Source of the DNA: Strongyloides papillosus
Lineage: Eukaryota; Nematoda; Chromadorea; Rhabditida; Strongyloididae
Length of the DNA: 64,000 nucleotides
Reading direction: 5' to 3'
Assembly: GCA_005656395.1 (NCBI GenBank)
Contig: SRSI01000004.1
Location: forward strand, 1,550,001 to 1,614,000
This document shows positions 22,561 through 35,705 of the stretch, in pieces. How positions within the stretch are numbered: position 1 is the first letter of the stretch; each line of letters opens with the position of its first letter. The notes below the pieces were generated by a model. The model made no database searches. It was not told the origin of the DNA and was given only the letters and a program-made list of their open reading frames with translations. Position numbers and translations under genes: made by a program.

Positions 22561-24588
22561 TTATAACTTTTCAAGGATAAAATTATTTTCAAAAGATGGA
22601 AGAGGTTGTGCAATTTCTAATTCAGCATGTAATCCTAATGTCATTCCCGATAAACTATCAGTTATCATATTAAGGACCTAAAAAAGAGAAAATTGTGTTA
22701 AAAAACTCTAATAACTTGTAACTTACAGCATCCTCATAAACATAATCACCTTCTTCTTCAAATTTGTTTGTAAAGTAATTTTGTATTAAATTAATATTAT
22801 CCATCAACATCTCAATTTTTAAAAACCACTCTCTTAAAGAATATTTTTCATTTTGTAGTCTATCCTCAACAATTGCCATTAACTTAACATAAATATCTTT
22901 TTGCCTAACTATTTCATAATACAAAAAACTATATGATTCAGAATTTGGTAAAAATTTATCTCCATGGGTTATAAAAAAATTCTGGACTATTAAAAGTTTA
23001 TAAAAAATCATACAATAATTTGACACAACTTCATCATTATCTCCTTGTAATTTGGGTGTAATAAATGCGACTAGTGATACCATTGTTTGGAAAAATTTTT
23101 GCCAATTTGGTAGTGTTATAGGAACACTTCTAATGCGTAGGAGAATTATATGAAAAATATTGAGAGTAATATTGTAATGTTGAAATGGGAAATTTTTCAT
23201 GATATGTGATAAACTGAATTCTGTTAAGATTTCAACAAGATACTCTACAATTGTTGTATCATTGACAAATGAATAATCTATAGAGAAAGGTTTATGTTGA
23301 AAATCAGCTCTCATTAAAGGTACAATTCTACCAAGTCTTGTTTTAACAATAATATTTTGTGCATAATGATCCTCCATTACTTGATTTATAATGTAAAGAC
23401 AGTTGTATGATAAGGCTCTACTTTTTTTGTTTACAGAACTTTCTCCTTTAAATATACCGAAAATAAATGATGATAGGCATAGAAATTCTACAAAAACATT
23501 ATTTCCATTATCATTTGGCGGGTTAATCATCATAAAAGTAATAAAATCTTTGTTTGATGATATTAATGTTTTTGCAAACATAAATAATTCCACATGAGGG
23601 ATACATTCTTTAACCAATGAGTCAGAATCAATCACCCGTGAAGTTTTAGTGCTTGATGAAAATATACTTAATAATGGTGAACTTAATGAATTAAATAAAG
23701 TATTTTTTTCATCAATAATACTTTCTAAACTTTTTTTAAAATTTCCAATATATTGTCTCGTTAAATAAATAATAACTTCTCTAAATCCAAGCATGATTTT
23801 TTCATCCCCTATCCTTGATAGCATTGTAACAAATGGATTCTGTTGTTTTTTGAAGGGAAATGTTAAAATGTGGCATAATAGCTTCATACTCCATATTTTA
23901 CATTCAATATTATAATGCGAATTTTTACCTATATTATTTTGTAAAGCAATACAAAATTCAGGTTGTAAAAACACAGGGATCAATCTATTAGTTTGAATAT
24001 CACCTGAACTAAGAACAAGGCTTACAGCTGTTTTAAGTACAATCAACAATATTGCTTCCAAATTTTTTATTTTTTCATCATCCTCTACTTCATTGTATTC
24101 CTTTAACAATGCTGTTAACTTTGTTGCAAAAGCTCCAAAAATAGCAAAGCTATATTGATTTGATATTATCTCCCACCTCTGAGAATCAGGAAATTTAGAT
24201 AAAACATACTCAACAATAATACGTAATGTCTGAAAGCATGTATCATGAATATTTAAATGTTAAAAAAGCAACAAATTACTCACTTCACATGCATTTTTTA
24301 AATGTAGCTTATTTTCACTGATAGCAATAAATTTTATAGCTCTCTCAATAATTCTTTGTGCTACAAAACAATTTTTATCAAGTTTTTCTTCATTTTCAAA
24401 AACTTCGTCCAATACGTTATTAAATTCTTTTTCAGCATACTTTAGTAAAAAAAACTCAGACCAATTGAATTCATCATCAAGAATCTAAGAAAATAATAAT
24501 TATTTTTTTTAGTTTATAATTAGACACTTACACTTGGATTATCAAAGATTTCCTTATACAATGTAACTATTTTAAGGCGAACCTCCAT
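22561..24588 (-). CDS. ARMH3: ARMH3 (C10orf76) homologue, Golgi armadillo-like protein
   Basis: Armadillo-like helical domain protein 3. In vertebrates this protein acts at the Golgi with PI4KB and GBF1 to support PI4P production. Four exons in phase 0: 24532-24588, 24284-24484, 22727-24229 and 22561-22677, giving 625 aa (human about 689). Supporting segments are the N-terminal KIVTLYKEIFD...WSEFFLLKY, the central HVELFMFAKTLISSNKDFIT, EDHYAQNIIVK, SHIMKNFPFQHYN, and the strongly kept FITHGDKFLPNSESYSFLYYEI. These follow the family order including the C-terminal DUF1741 region. The protein is alpha-helical with no signal peptide or membrane segment. It is divergent from the lipid-transfer gene starting at 26266. 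The assignment rests on several co-linear motifs and is firm. Confidence 0.9.
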
Positions 24589-26265
24589 ATTTCACAAAAA
24601 AATGAATTTAGATAATATTATTAAAATAAAAATTTAAAAGCTAAAAATATAATTTTAATGAAAAGTTCAACTGCGGCGTGTCTAAATATAACCTTGCCAC
24701 GTAGTTTAAATGATAGTAAAGAGAGATGCGGCTCAAATATAATTTTTAGAATAATCAAGCTGAATAAATATTATTGAAACATAAATACAAAAGGATTATC
24801 ATTTTGAGTTGAATAAATTTTGAAACAGAAATACATGTTTATTCAATTTAATGTATACAATTATTTGTGAGAATCATGAAACAAAAATTATTCTCACCCT
24901 TACATTACATACTTTTCTTTTTGTATCTGATAAAAGATAACGTTTTCTCATATAGAAAAAAATATTGATAATCATTTGATAGGTGAAAAATTTAGATAAT
25001 ATGTAAGAATTTACATAAATTTTCATACTAATACTACTTACTTTTCACAAATGAATATTTTAATCGCCATTTTAGTTGTTTTTTATGAAAATACCTAGCA
25101 ATTTTAACATTCAATCTACCATTGAATTTAATCGTGTTATTTGTTTTTTTTTGCAAAAAAAATATATCTTATGATTATTTCTAACAAATAAAATTTAAAA
25201 ATATTGTTTTTTGTTCTTAATGAAATTCTGCATATATATTTCTTTAGTATATTTTGATAACTTAAATATTTGAACAAAATTTTACAATAATAATTCATTT
25301 TTAAAGTGCTAAAATTTTGAAAATTCTAAACTTTTTTACGGAGTAAGAAAGAGAAATCGTTGAGAGTATAAAACTAATAATAAATATTAAAAGTCAGCCG
25401 AACTTGTAACAAAATAACTCTTCTAATAACTTTTAGAGAAAAAATAAAAAAAATTATTTATTGATAACATCTTTAATTGAAATAAAATCTTATTTATTTG
25501 GAGATATATATGTATTTATTGCTACGATAAAAACACTTTACCAAAAGTATTTCTCTATCAGATGATACATATTTGTTTAACATATTAAATAACTGTCTAA
25601 TTTTATCTTCTTTTTCAATTTATATTCTTATTTTATTCAAAGTTATAAAATTTTCATTTTTCTATATTAGAAATTAAATTTTCTATATAGTAGGTTGTTA
25701 CTATTTACTATAATATTCATAAATTATGAATATCTTATTTATATAATAATTATATTTCATTGTATTTTTTTTATAATATTATTTTTTATCTTCAAAAATT
25801 TTGGACACGTATTATTGTAAAGACAAATTTTAATTTTACCATGTAATTTTTTCCATTGGTATTCCACTTAACATATTTATTACATGACGTATTTTTACTA
25901 TATATTTTCTTTTTGTTTTTTAAGATTTACATTTATTTGACAATTAATAGATTTAGTTATTAAATTTAAAAAAGGCAATTTGTTCTGAAGAAGAATATTA
26001 AATAAAAATGATAAATATAAAATTAAGTTTTCTCTTCACAAACTTATAATATTCTTTTTTAAACCAGTGTTTGAAATACTTACAATATAAAACTAGTTTG
26101 ATACCATTTCTAATTCCTATTAGTCCTATAATTCTAATTACTTTACCATATTTCTTTTTCAACATCGTTTATTGATAAATTAATTATTTTTGATAATTTT
26201 TTAAGACCAAAAATATAATTATCACTTATTGGTACATGAATGTGTCACAGTCAAGATAATTATTA
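24589..26265. other. intergenic region between divergent genes
   Basis: 1.7 kb separating the divergent ARMH3-like and BLTP3-like genes, so it should hold two promoters. AT-rich, no other feature recognised. Confidence 0.5.
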
Positions 26266-29200
26266 ATGGCATCTCTTATCAAAAATCAAATTATAAAGCA
26301 TCTTTCAAAGTAAGTTTTTGTTTTTAACTAACAACTATAATAACTGTTATTGTTTATTTGTTTTTTTGTAAAGATTTGCACGTAATTTAAAACCTGAACA
26401 AATAACACTTGAAATATTAAAAGGAAAAAGTCAATTAAGAAATATTGAATTAGATGAGAATGTTCTTTCTGATTTACTAGAGTTACCACCATGGTTACGT
26501 ATAACAAGAGCTTTTTGTAACAGTGTTGGAGTAAAGATTCCATGGACAAGTTTAAAAACTTTTCCAATACATATAATATGTGATGAAATTATTGTTGAGA
26601 TTGGATTATCTTCAAAAAGTAATGTTCCCTCAGGGATACAAATTCCTCAATCAACATCATATGGATTTATAGAAAAAATAATTGAAGGAATGATGGTTAC
26701 TGTCAATAATGTTGAGGTTAATTTCAACTTAGATGCTTTTCATATTGGTTTGACATTACAAAGATTATCTTTAGAAAGTAGGACACCACAATGGAAACAA
26801 ACAAATGATTTAAAACAAACACGATTTACTGATCATTCAACAAATCAAACAATGATTCACAAGCATATATCATGGCAATTGCTGAGAATTGAAGCATCCT
26901 ATATTAAAGATGAAAATAATTCAAAAAGAATGACAGTACCATTAAGATTACTTACAATGGGTGGAAGTTGCCGTATTGCAATTAAAAAAAATTATTCAGA
27001 TGGAAGTTTATTAGCTGGAAAAATACAAATTATTTTGAGTGCCATTTTATGGGTTGGAACATTATCACAAATACGTTCTGTCATATCATTTTCAAAGCAA
27101 ATTTTTTCACTTATTAGTACTTATAATGAAGCAAATGCCATTCCAGTCAAGTTACCAGTTAACACTAGTAATTCTTCCAACACTAATAAGTCAAACCCCG
27201 TATTTTCTATACCAATGGCTGATAAATTTAAAAAATATGATGTTAATGAGACATCTTTTCATTTATATATTGAAAAATTTGATCTTCATCTTTGTGATGA
27301 CAATACATCTCCTTCAGAATATCCACAATCATGGGATATACAGAACGGTGCCATACAAGTAACATTACTAAGAATAACAACAGATTTATATTTGAAACAT
27401 ATTGTTAAAAAAGGTCGAAAAAACTGGGTTCTATATAGTGATAATAATCCTTGTACAGAATGGAATGATGATATGATAGCAAGAGCATTTCAAAGATTTT
27501 CAAAAGTTTTATCGGAGGATGATTTTCATTCGTTAACAAAAGTTTGGCAATCATTAGTATCAATGAATTTTATATTACGTATTCATGATATGGTTGTTGA
27601 ATGTGTCTCTGATGTCAATACAAAAAAAGATGCTATAAAACATATGATTACAAGTAATGCTGAAGCAAGAAATGCATTATCAGTTGATATGGGAATTATA
27701 CATTTTGAATATTGCATATATGAGTATGAGGAAGATAAATCATTAACTCCACCACCACCTAATGTTTATTTAGCTGTTGGACCTATCGAGGCAAAAATTG
27801 ATCCAAGAACAATAAGATGGCTAGTTTATGTTGCTGATCAATTGAAAGATGTTGTTCCAATGGATGAATTTAATACACTCTCATCTGAATCATCTTCAAA
27901 TGATGAACCTATTGTTAGGATAGAAATGATATCAACGAAAATTATTTTAGAAGAAAATTACCCATATTCGGTTGATGAAAGGTATCCAAAAGAATTTTTT
28001 ATTAATCTCGAAAAGATTAGTATTACAAATTGTAAACAGGAAATAGAATCGTATATTAAAAATAATTTCAATGATATTGATTTAAAAAATATGGATAATT
28101 CTAAATGTGAAAAGACAACTAGAATATTGCAAATTATTGAATTCATCAAAGTAACTAATTTATTTGAACTTTATCAGTTTCAAAATTGGTATTTTTCTTT
28201 AAACCCATTGTGGATTGAATCATCATATGGTCAGAATTGTCCTCCAACAAGTATAATTAATCCTCTTCCTGTAGGAGGTTTGATTGTCGGGGATGATAAT
28301 GTTTTATCACTCTTTATTAATCCGGAAGAAATTCCGGTTGTCTCATTAAATCATTTTCAATTTGTTTTCTTAACAACATTTATAACAAAAATAACACAAT
28401 TAGTTGATACAATAGAGGAGGATCAGGAATTCTTCTTTGAAAATGGAAAAAGTCAATCACCACCAATATCTGTATCATTATTCTTTAATATTAAAAATGC
28501 TTTATTACGTCTAATACTACCAAATACACCAATTCCAACACCATATGATAATGTAGAAATAAAGAATGATGATACTGAAGAGTCGTCACCGATGGATACA
28601 ACTAAAATGCCATTAAACGACGTTGAGTCACCACTATTTGATTCAATCTTAGTTTCACAAAATGGATCTTTTATGACACCTATAGGAACACCATCTAAAG
28701 TTCCAATGCAGTCACATAGCTATGCTGCGTTAAGTGTATTATCAATATCTGAAAATAATCAAGATGGTGCTAGCTTTTTAGCGGAAACAGCATCCATAGC
28801 AACAGATTTATCTGATGATGAGTCATTTATAGGACAACTTCAGGGATCTGAAGAAGAAATTTTTAAAGATTTAAGTGTATGTGTTGGTGAAGAAGCTATA
28901 AGTAAGGAGGTTAATATTAAAAATTTTGATATATATGATAGATATATTAATGAGAAATCAAATATTTTGTGCGCAAATATTGAAAATTTACAAACTATGG
29001 TTTTGGTGGACAATAATAATATATTAGTTAAAGGATTGATAAAAAATGTATTGCTTCATGAAATTTTTGATTTTGTTAATGAAGAAATCTATAAAAATAT
29101 TAATATTGATAAAATTAAAAAAGAAATTATTGATAACAGAAAGCCTCAAGATAATGATTCAAAAATTAATTTTGAATTAGTTGGATTGAAAAAACAAATT

Positions 29201-29460
29201 CCAAAGTTAAATATTAATATCTTTGATGTTTCACTAGTTCTGACAGATCCTATCTTATCACATCTACCAATGTTTTTTGAGGCCAATGTTATACCAAAAG
29301 ATCCACCATCAATTGAAGTAAATGTTAAAAAAACTGTCATCGTTATAAATGCAAGTTTATTTTATATTTAGTATTTATTACAACTATTTATCTTTTTTAG
29401 GATCCATCAAAAAATTCAACTATAAAGTTAAGAATTAATGATGTTGTTATCGAAAAATAA
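26266..29460 (+). CDS. bridge-like lipid transfer protein 3 (UHRF1BP1/SHIP164-like)
   Basis: Chorein-type bridge-like lipid transfer protein, BLTP3 family, thought to move bulk lipid along a hydrophobic groove at endosome-related contact sites. Exons 26266-26309, 26374-29350 and 29401-29460 give 1026 aa. The N-terminus is nearly diagnostic: MASLIKNQIIKHLSKFARNL, then LKGKSQLRNIELDE, LPPWLRITRAFCN, KIPWTSLKTFPI and YGFIEKIIEGM. A long beta-rich body with disordered Ser/Thr/Asp linkers (about residues 620-735) follows. The final strand is split by an intron with a GC donor (AAT|GCAAGT); this joins VIVIN to DPSKNSTIKLRINDVVIEK. Reading through the intron instead stops after a few unlike residues. 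The protein is shorter than the vertebrate form (about 1,400 aa). Confidence 0.92.
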
Positions 29461-29663
29461 CATTAAATTTCATATTACTTAAATCATGAATATTTAAAAC
29501 ACCATACCTTCATTAACAATTTTTTTATAAAGGCATTTTTGTTAAAATAGTCTTAATTTACATGTTAATTGTTTTATTTATATTTGGTTTTAATCCATTT
29601 TGTATTTATGTTTAATGTCAAACAAATTTAAATATAATTTATCGTTATAGAAATTAAGATATA

Positions 29664-30022
29664 ATGGATCCTGATAATTTTGAGGGAAGAAGGAGACTTC
29701 CAAAAAATGTACAAGATATAATTATAAATACGGGAAATTTAATTACTTCTATTCAGCAAGATTCTGGTTCAAATGAGGTAAGATAATTGTTTAAGTATAT
29801 ATGCTAAACTAATTTTAATAGATAATGAACTCTCTAATAAAGCAATTTGTTTCATTTGATTCAATTATTGAATCAACACATGCCGGAGTAAATAAATTAG
29901 CTGCAACCATCGATGGAATTGAGAAATATGCTGATTCTCTCACTAATATGGTTCCTGTAGTATATGATGTAAACGAATGTCTGTCAAAAATAAAAAATGA
30001 TGCGTCGAAGATGGGAAAATGA
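29664..30022 (+). CDS. small coiled-coil protein, probably BORCS7-like
   Basis: Exons 29664-29777 and 29822-30022 (phase 0) encode 104 aa with no signal peptide or membrane segment. It is helical throughout: NVQDIIINTGNLITSIQQ, then IMNSLIKQFVSFDSIIESTHAGVNKLA, then a final heptad-rich helix. Length and pattern resemble BORCS7 (about 105 aa), a subunit of the BORC complex that couples lysosomes to Arl8 and kinesin. The match is weak at single residues, so this is a tentative call; another short coiled-coil complex subunit is possible. The start is 203 bases after the BLTP3-like stop, with a TTATAG acceptor just upstream, so it may be a downstream operon gene. Confidence 0.5.
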
Positions 30023-30281
30023 ATGAGTAGGTATAACTTAAGTGCAAAATCTTTTTATAAACATTTGCTTTTAATTTTTTATATAAAATATATTCAAATC
30101 TTTTTACTAGTATAATATTGTTTATATTTTTTGGAAATATGAGAGGTATTGAAATAATATATTGTTTATAATAATGTTTTGAAAATGATCTCATTCATAA
30201 ATTTTGGAAATTAAAGGCGTATACTCGAATTGTTATATAGAAATTATAAAATTTTCTTTATGTTGTTGTAAAATAAAAACT

Positions 30282-31749
30282 ATGCATTTTGTAACATTTT
30301 ATTTTAAATTATCACTTCTATCGCAAACAATTTATTTGTGCTGGTTTTCTGATATAAATTTATCAAGTATAATTAATATTTTATCTTTACCAACTGCATC
30401 GGAACAAGATCAAGCTGTGGCAAATTTTTCATGGAATAGACAAAAAATAATATCATCTGTGCTAGATTACAATATTTATTCAGATTATGAGGCACCTGAA
30501 AAAGGAGTAAAAGTTAGTGTACTTCTTTACATTGACAAACTTACTAAATTGGTATGTTAAAAATTATTTTAAAAAAATATAAAAGATTGTAGAATGAAAC
30601 TGAACAATCAGTTAATTTTCATGGTAGTTTTCTATTTTCATGGAAAGATGAAAGATTACAATGGAAACCTAGAGATTATGGAGGAGTAGAGGCTGTTGAT
30701 ATTTATCAAATTGATGCGGGACGTATTTGGATGCCACAAATAAGATTACTTAATATGTAAGAATAATATTTAATATAAATAATTTTAAAAAAATTTTGTA
30801 GACAAAATTTTTACCAAGATATTATAACCCCTTATTCAACATCATTTACGATACGAAGAGATGGAAGAGTTTTTGGAATAACAAAAATTGCATTAAAAGT
30901 TTATTGTAATTTTTATCTTTCAAATTACCCATATGATTTTCAACTTTGTACGATGCGACTGTATTCACCAAAAAGATTTACCTCACAAGTTGATTTTGAA
31001 AATAATCCATTAATTTGGGAACAATATAATGGAAGAGTTAGAAAGATAACAAAACTTGAGACAACTGGATATGCTTTAGTTTTTGCTAATGCTACAAGAA
31101 AAGCTACTAGTATTTATAGACCACCGAATATACTTTCCAATACAACTGATCCGAAGATGACACAAAGTTTTATTGACTATAATTTCAAATTCAAACGTAC
31201 AGAAAATTTATATGGATTAATATTTATGTGGCCAATGACATGTACTATAATGTATGTTATATTATAAATTATTTATATACAATATATCGTTTTTTCTTTT
31301 TTAGATTTACACATGTTGCAGCAAGTTTTAATAGTACACTACATTCAGTGATTTGGTTAATGGCTAGTTTATGCTTTCAATATTTAAATTCATCAAGATT
31401 ATTAAAAATAATACCACCACAACATGATGAAGTACCATTTTGCTTGACATTCTCACGTTTTATGATAATAGAAACAGTTGTACTATTTTTTTGTAGAATA
31501 CTACTTAATATATTTGAAGTAAAAAGTAAACTTAATGAAAAATTGCAAAGAAACGGACAAAAAAGAGAAATTATGACTATCGAAATATTACAAAATGTAG
31601 AGGGAGGAGATATGATAATAGAAAAAACAAATGAGGTAGTGGATTATTTACAAAATAATTATCATCTACCAAAAAGATGTTTTCAAATATTTTTAGTATT
31701 TTATACTATTATAATTTTATATTATCTTCATACTAAACATAATAGATAA
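30282..31749 (+). CDS. divergent Cys-loop ligand-gated ion channel subunit
   Basis: Four exons: 30282-30551, 30593-30756, 30802-31251 and 31305-31749; the phases agree and give 442 aa. A hydrophobic leader is followed by a pentameric-channel ligand-binding domain: VSVLLYIDKL, FSWKDERLQW, RIWMPQIRLLN, and a canonical Cys-loop with 13 residues between Cys 180 and Cys 194 containing NYPYDFQ. The loop C region has no vicinal cysteines, so it is not an alpha-type nicotinic subunit. TM1-TM3 occupy about 282-385 and a last hydrophobic helix ends the protein. The pore helix and TM1 are unusual: TM1 lacks the usual Pro-Cys, and TM2 (VIWLMASLCFQYL) lacks the typical flanking charges. The M2-M3 loop IPPQHDEVP is recognisable. 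Ligand and ion choice cannot be told. It belongs with the nematode orphan lgc-type subunits. Confidence 0.85.
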
Positions 31750-34700
31750 ACTATTGTGCTAAAACTAACTTTGTTTGTTAAATAAAATAATTTCTTAATT
31801 TTATGGGATAAAAAAATGTAATCTTATTTTTGGAAGCGATAAAAAATTTAAATTTGATTAGAAATTTAATAATTAAAACAAATTTCTATTGGTGAGTTGT
31901 CAATAATTTCTTCTATTTTCATGACATTATGAATGATTTAAAAAAATTTATTTTTTTGAAATTGTATAATTTTAAAATCATTATCCTTTTTTTTATTCTA
32001 GACTAAATATATGAGCTAGAAGAAATAAAATAAAAAATATACTAGCATTTCTAGATGGATAGGCACCTTTTTAGTTGAATATGACAATTAAATGATGATT
32101 AGAAAATGTTTTCACTTGTCTAGCACCAAACAAAAGTCTATTAAAATAAACTCAAATAAGAATTATTTTTAATTTACTTTAAGACAATTTACAACTGATA
32201 ATGAAATGTGTAGAGATATTAAAACTATGTTAGTTATATAGATACATATTTTTATACAAACCATAAGAACAATAAATTTTTTTAAATATATTCTTGGTCG
32301 TTATAATTATATATATTTTATCTAGTTATTTTCAAAAAGATAAATTTTCTATCCGACAATGTAAAGGGACATTTTTTTTAATATTTAAATAAATTATGTA
32401 TAATGTTTGAATTACATTTCTAATTTAAGTTTATTCTTGATATATAACCATACTATTCAATAGCCTTTTTCTTTATTGCATTAAAAATTATTAAACTTAA
32501 ACTGATTAACTTTTGATTGATTATTTTCTAATAGAAATTTTATTTAAATTTTTAAAATTATTTTGTCGTTATTATGAATTTACAAGTTATAAAATTATTT
32601 ATTAATAAACTCGTTCTTTAAAAGCATAAAATATTATGATTTTGTTAATACTCAATGATATGCTTATTACTAACTTGTCATTTAATAAACCGTACACAAG
32701 ACATTTTCATGGACCACTACATTTTGATAGAAAGATATTTCGAAAAAAAATTAAATATTACAAATGTATTTTAAAGTTATTATTAAGAATTTAAAAAAAT
32801 TTTTCATTAAATAAATTTTTTTGTTGTTAAACACTAATAAAAAAAAATTCGTTATATAATCTATAAAATATTAAGAATAAAAACTTATACTATTAAGCTT
32901 TATTTTTCTGTAATAATACTTTAATGGATTTATTTTTTTTGTATATATTTATACATTTTATGATTTTTGATGTATTTTCTTGAATATTGTATATACCAAT
33001 ATTATTGTTTATAAAACTGTTTATAAAAATCTATTATTTCTCTTACATATATTTTTTTCCTTTACATATTTAAAATGATAGTTTCTATTTATCCGTTACT
33101 AATGGTAATCACCAATCAACCCCTCATTGACAAAATTCTCTTTTTTGAGGTTTCTATCTTTATTTTCTCAATTTTCATTAGGGAATAAATTCGCGCTTCA
33201 AAACATCTTGAGAATAACTCTAACAGCTGAACTGGCACCAAACTTTATATTAAGAGAAAGAATACTAACAAACAGAGCAAATGAAGTTGTCTTGGATAAG
33301 ATAGCTTTAATCATACTTTTGTATGTTAGCAAAGTTTATTTATTTAAATGTATTTTTACAAGTACTCACTATTAATTTGGCAGATACGTTAAAATAAGCA
33401 CTTTTGTTTATTTTTCAAATAAAAAGGTTTTTGTTTAAAATTGTATTTACTTTCAGGAAATGAAGATATTGAATGTCATAGCTATAATGTTAATCATGGT
33501 AGATATCAACTTTTTAACACCTCAAAATTCATATAATTTTTAAATAAGATATTATATTATCTTATATTCATAGTCTTTTTCTCAATCATTTTTAGAAAAA
33601 AAGAACAATAATAAGATATTAGTTGTAAGATAATAGTGAGAAAAAATCTGTTCAATGAAATTTCAGCTTTACACATATTTACAATTTTTTTTTAAAATAC
33701 CAAGTTTTATTTTTTATTAGATGAAAGTTGCCATTCTGTTTGTTATCTTAATAATTACATTTGTCTTTTAACAAGAAAAAACAAGCTTGACAAATATTCA
33801 TTATAAAACACTACATTCTAATATGAAAATTTTAATTCCTTGTTTAAATTCAAACAATTTTAGTTAAAAAAAATTGTAAAAATGAAGAAAGTATCTATAA
33901 GTTGAGATATATATATGTGAATGAACATTGTCATGATATTGACATCACATATATAAAGAATATCAAGTAAAGCTATTAGGTTTCTATAAATGCTTTATGA
34001 AAAATTATGACAAGGTATTTATAGCAACCTAGATACTTAATATTAGTTAATCTGTCAACCTACATAAAAATATATTCTCCTAAATGCTGCTATTAAAAAA
34101 TTATAGCTTAAAATAGACGACATTTTTCAATTTCTTAGGTTGACCATTTTATTATTACTTCTATTTTTAAGTGAAAATATTATAAAGTTATTATTAAGCT
34201 ACTATTTAAAAACGAAGCTTATTATTATTTTATGATCTTAATTGATTTTAACGTTATTATTAAGTATTAAAACTTTTTTAAACCATCGCAACTTATAATG
34301 TAAAAAGTTTTAAAAATGATTATACATTAAATTTAATTGGCTTTTGTCAAAAATATTTTAATAAGTAAATAGGTTGTTAAGAAGAACCTTTTTACACATA
34401 TGCTTTTAAAAATAATTGCACTCTTTTAAATAAAGTATAAAAGATATATATTTAATTATTTAAAGTTTATTGGTTGGCAAAGTAAAAATTAGAAAAAAAG
34501 AATTTTGTTACTTTTTTTTGTATGTAAAATTATTTGTTGTTTTGAAATAAATGTTATTTTTTTAATATTTTTAGATTATTTATATTTCTTTTTGCTTTAT
34601 TATATATAAACTAAGTTTTTAATATTAAAATTATAAATTTAACCTGTTAAAACACGATGTATTTATATGCTTTATCTAGATTAGTAGTTGAAGTAAAATC

Positions 34701-35705
34701 ATATCTATTATAATAGTATCGATCAATCAGATAAATATATTTATCAGCGACATGTTAATAAATTGGCACTCAGTGTTGAAAAATACATTTATAACAACAT
34801 TCTTGATAATATTATTTTTTTTAATATCTTAAATCAATTAAATATACTTCTCTTCAATTATAAGAACATGATTATTTTTATATAATTATTTCATCATATT
34901 CATTTAATTGTCAAATTGTCTTTCTACTTTTACATCACTTTTCTTTTTGGTTGATTTGATTGAGACATATTATTTGTATATATTAAAAATACGATATTGT
35001 CACATAAATGCATAATTTATGTTTTGTCCCATAAGATGCATTGATTGCGTAGGGTATTTTTGTTATAGAAAATTAGTAAATATGAATTTTTGAAACACAA
35101 AATCCGTTATTTATGAAAAAAAAAAACAATGATACAAAATTTCATTGGAAATTTTTTTTTAAAAATCTTATATAAACTGAGGCAACTCATGATAGTAATT
35201 TATTATATGCATATAACTTTTATTTGTCGTAAATGAACTATGATTGGTAATTATTAGTGATATTTACCAATACCTCCTTAATACTATTTTTTTTAAATAA
35301 TAATAATCTTTCACCATTATTATTTATGACAATTAATTTTTTTAAATCCTTAACAATTTATATAATACATTTATAGTACAAATACTCATTCATTCCATAT
35401 ATGTATTTTATAATAATAAATTCTATAACTAAACAATTGTTTCTACATATATAATAAGTATCATTATGCTTAAAATTTTGTTCTCACCATATATACGCTT
35501 TGTAATTTAACCTTTTGAAATATTCTTTACTTTTATTAAAAGAAAAAGTAGTTTATATGTCATAAGTTGATATATCTTCGTTATTTGCCATATTATAAAA
35601 TCATTTTTATTATTTCTTATTAAATTTCATCTTATAACTTTCTTTATTCTTACAGTTTATCATATATTATTTAAAAAATTTTATAATATATACTAGAAAT
35701 GCATA
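31750..35705. other. intergenic region with a few short signal-peptide-like frames
   Basis: About 4 kb of AT-rich sequence. The only part that stands out is 33130-33780. A less AT-rich block at 33180-33320 is bounded by an ATTAG acceptor and a GTATGT donor-like site. It is followed by two tiny frames, each just after an AG acceptor (TTTCAG for the first): MKILNVIAIMLIM... from 33461, 27 codons, and MKVAILFVILIITFVF from 33721. No complete gene can be built with confidence. Confidence 0.35.

Noticed and set aside
30204..30281. Extended N-terminus of the Cys-loop channel
   Set aside because: The extension starts at TTG; the first ATG at 30282 gives a proper hydrophobic leader.
33127..33375. 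82-codon frame as a protein-coding gene
   Set aside because: It starts at a non-ATG codon and no convincing protein similarity is visible; kept only as part of an odd block.
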